The position numbers were made by a program, and so were the translations under genes. From Dehalococcoidales bacterium (lineage in GTDB: Bacteria > Chloroflexota > Dehalococcoidia > Dehalococcoidales > DAOVUZ01), in contig DAOVUZ010000057.1 in the NCBI GenBank assembly GCA_030632305.1, positions 1 to 5,230 on the forward strand: a stretch of DNA of 5,230 nt, read 5' to 3'. A model generated the notes under the pieces. It was given only the letters and a program-made list of their open reading frames with translations. It searched no databases and had not been told where the DNA came from. This document shows, piece after piece, positions 4,382-5,230 of this stretch (its first letter is position 1; every line of letters starts with the position of its first letter).

Positions 4382-5230
4382 CTAAAATATTGTTTTAAGC
4401 AACCAAGCAAACAAATAACCCAAGCCACCACAGATAGGAAAAGTTAATATCCAGGCAACCACGATACTACGTGCCACTCCCCAGCGCACTGCCGAAAGCC
4501 GTCTGGTAGCCCCAACTCCCATAATAGCTGAACTGGCACAATGGGTAGTGCTTACCGGGATACCAAATTGTGAAGCTAACCAGATAACTACAGCCGCTGA
4601 AAAATCAGCGGTAAAACCATGAACCGGCTGAAGGGCAGTAACCCTAAAGCCCAGTGTTTTAATCACCCGCCAGCCGCCAATAGCCGTCCCTGAGCTAATG
4701 GCTAATGCCGAGATAATAATTACCCACCACGGGATATGTTCCCACAAACCAGCCTGCCCAGTATAAATCACCAGTGCCATAGTGATAACCCCTATAGGCA
4801 TCTGACCATCATTCAAGCCATGGCTATAAGCCAGAAAGGCAGTAGTAAGCCATTGCAAACGGCTAAAAACAACCCGCATTCTAGCTGGGGCACTTCGCCG
4901 GAACACCCATAACAGGGCAATCATCAGCACAAAGCCACCAACGAAACCCAGAACCGGAGCCGTAACTACCGCCGCTAGAGTCTGTGACAAACGGTTACTC
5001 AATCCCCACATCACGGCATTTGGACCTGCCAGGGCTATCCCAGCCGCCGCCAACCCGGCAACAAAGCTATGACTTATACTTACCGGTAGACCATAATAGG
5101 TAGCTATACCACCCCAGACAATAACCGCAGCTAAAGCAGCAATCAGCGGTCTGTATGAGAACTCCGACATAACCTCTTGAGTTAGAATTCCTTTGCCGAT
5201 AGTTCTGGCAACGGCGGTGCCAGTGGCAGC
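4382..5230 (-). CDS. PiT-family inorganic phosphate transporter, C-terminal part (5' end outside window)
   Basis: This is a low-affinity phosphate permease of the inner membrane, coupled to cations in the family. Seen: the frame stays open from the TAG at 4382-4384 to the window end, giving 282 residues. The 20 residues before the ATG at 5170 read like PiT sequence, with GTAVARTIGKGIL, so that ATG is internal and the true start and first ND-type motif lie beyond 5230. Counting from the window edge, PVSISHSFVAG is at 49-59, YSHGLNDGQMPIGVI at 135-149 (second ND motif) and PVSTTHCASSAIMG at 225-238. The two PVSxxH stretches mark the internal repeat. I count about seven to eight hydrophobic segments, and basic RRSAPARMR near 111-119 suggests a cytosolic loop. 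At 330 or so residues expected it would be the short bacterial type. It converges on gmk, with 5 bases between stops and no terminator stem. Confidence 0.92.
   Translation of the reverse strand, partial: AATGTAVARTIGKGILTQEVMSEFSYRPLIAALAAVIVWGGIATYYGLPVSISHSFVAGLAAAGIALAGPNAVMWGLSNRLSQTLAAVVTAPVLGFVGGFVLMIALLWVFRRSAPARMRVVFSRLQWLTTAFLAYSHGLNDGQMPIGVITMALVIYTGQAGLWEHIPWWVIIISALAISSGTAIGGWRVIKTLGFRVTALQPVHGFTADFSAAVVIWLASQFGIPVSTTHCASSAIMGVGATRRLSAVRWGVARSIVVAWILTFPICGGLGYLFAWLLKTIF

Overview
The window looks like ordinary chromosomal sequence from an anaerobic bacterium. The encoded proteins resemble those of Chloroflexota, most likely class Dehalococcoidia. That placement is inference from the style of Gmk, MutS and the Nfn-type pair; no 16S or other marker is present. 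There is no mobile element, CRISPR array, tRNA or rRNA gene, and I found no clearly new multi-gene system. The least explained part is the long divergent spacer at 3011-3478, which is dense in short repeats and palindromes.

Layout. 1-404 (minus) is the N-terminal part of the mismatch-repair ATPase MutS, cut by the window edge. 405-751 is a spacer without a convincing gene, though it holds three overlapping tiny frames that each follow a Shine-Dalgarno-like sequence. 752-2149 and 2171-3010 (both minus) are a two-gene operon, transcribed small subunit first. It encodes a ferredoxin-NADP reductase-like flavoprotein and a GltD-like flavoprotein, the pair known as NfnA/NfnB (also SudB/SudA). 3011-3478 is the divergent spacer. 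3479-3748 and 3750-4376 (both plus) are remA (DUF370) and gmk, one base apart, the same gene order as in Bacillus. 4382-5230 (minus) is a PiT-family phosphate transporter that faces gmk with only 5 bp between the stop codons and runs off the right edge.

How the genes fit together. NfnAB would move electrons between NADH, NADPH and ferredoxin in the cytoplasm, usually in anaerobes, and the GltD-like subunit is often mislabelled as glutamate synthase. RemA is a small DNA-binding regulator that travels with gmk. Gmk makes GDP from GMP. Apart from the two co-directional pairs, I see no shared pathway. Two predicted starts matter: nfnA must begin at a GTG, and remA most likely begins at the ATG at 3479 and not at the GTG at 3470. 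The phosphate transporter does not start at the ATG at 5170, because its frame stays open to the window end.
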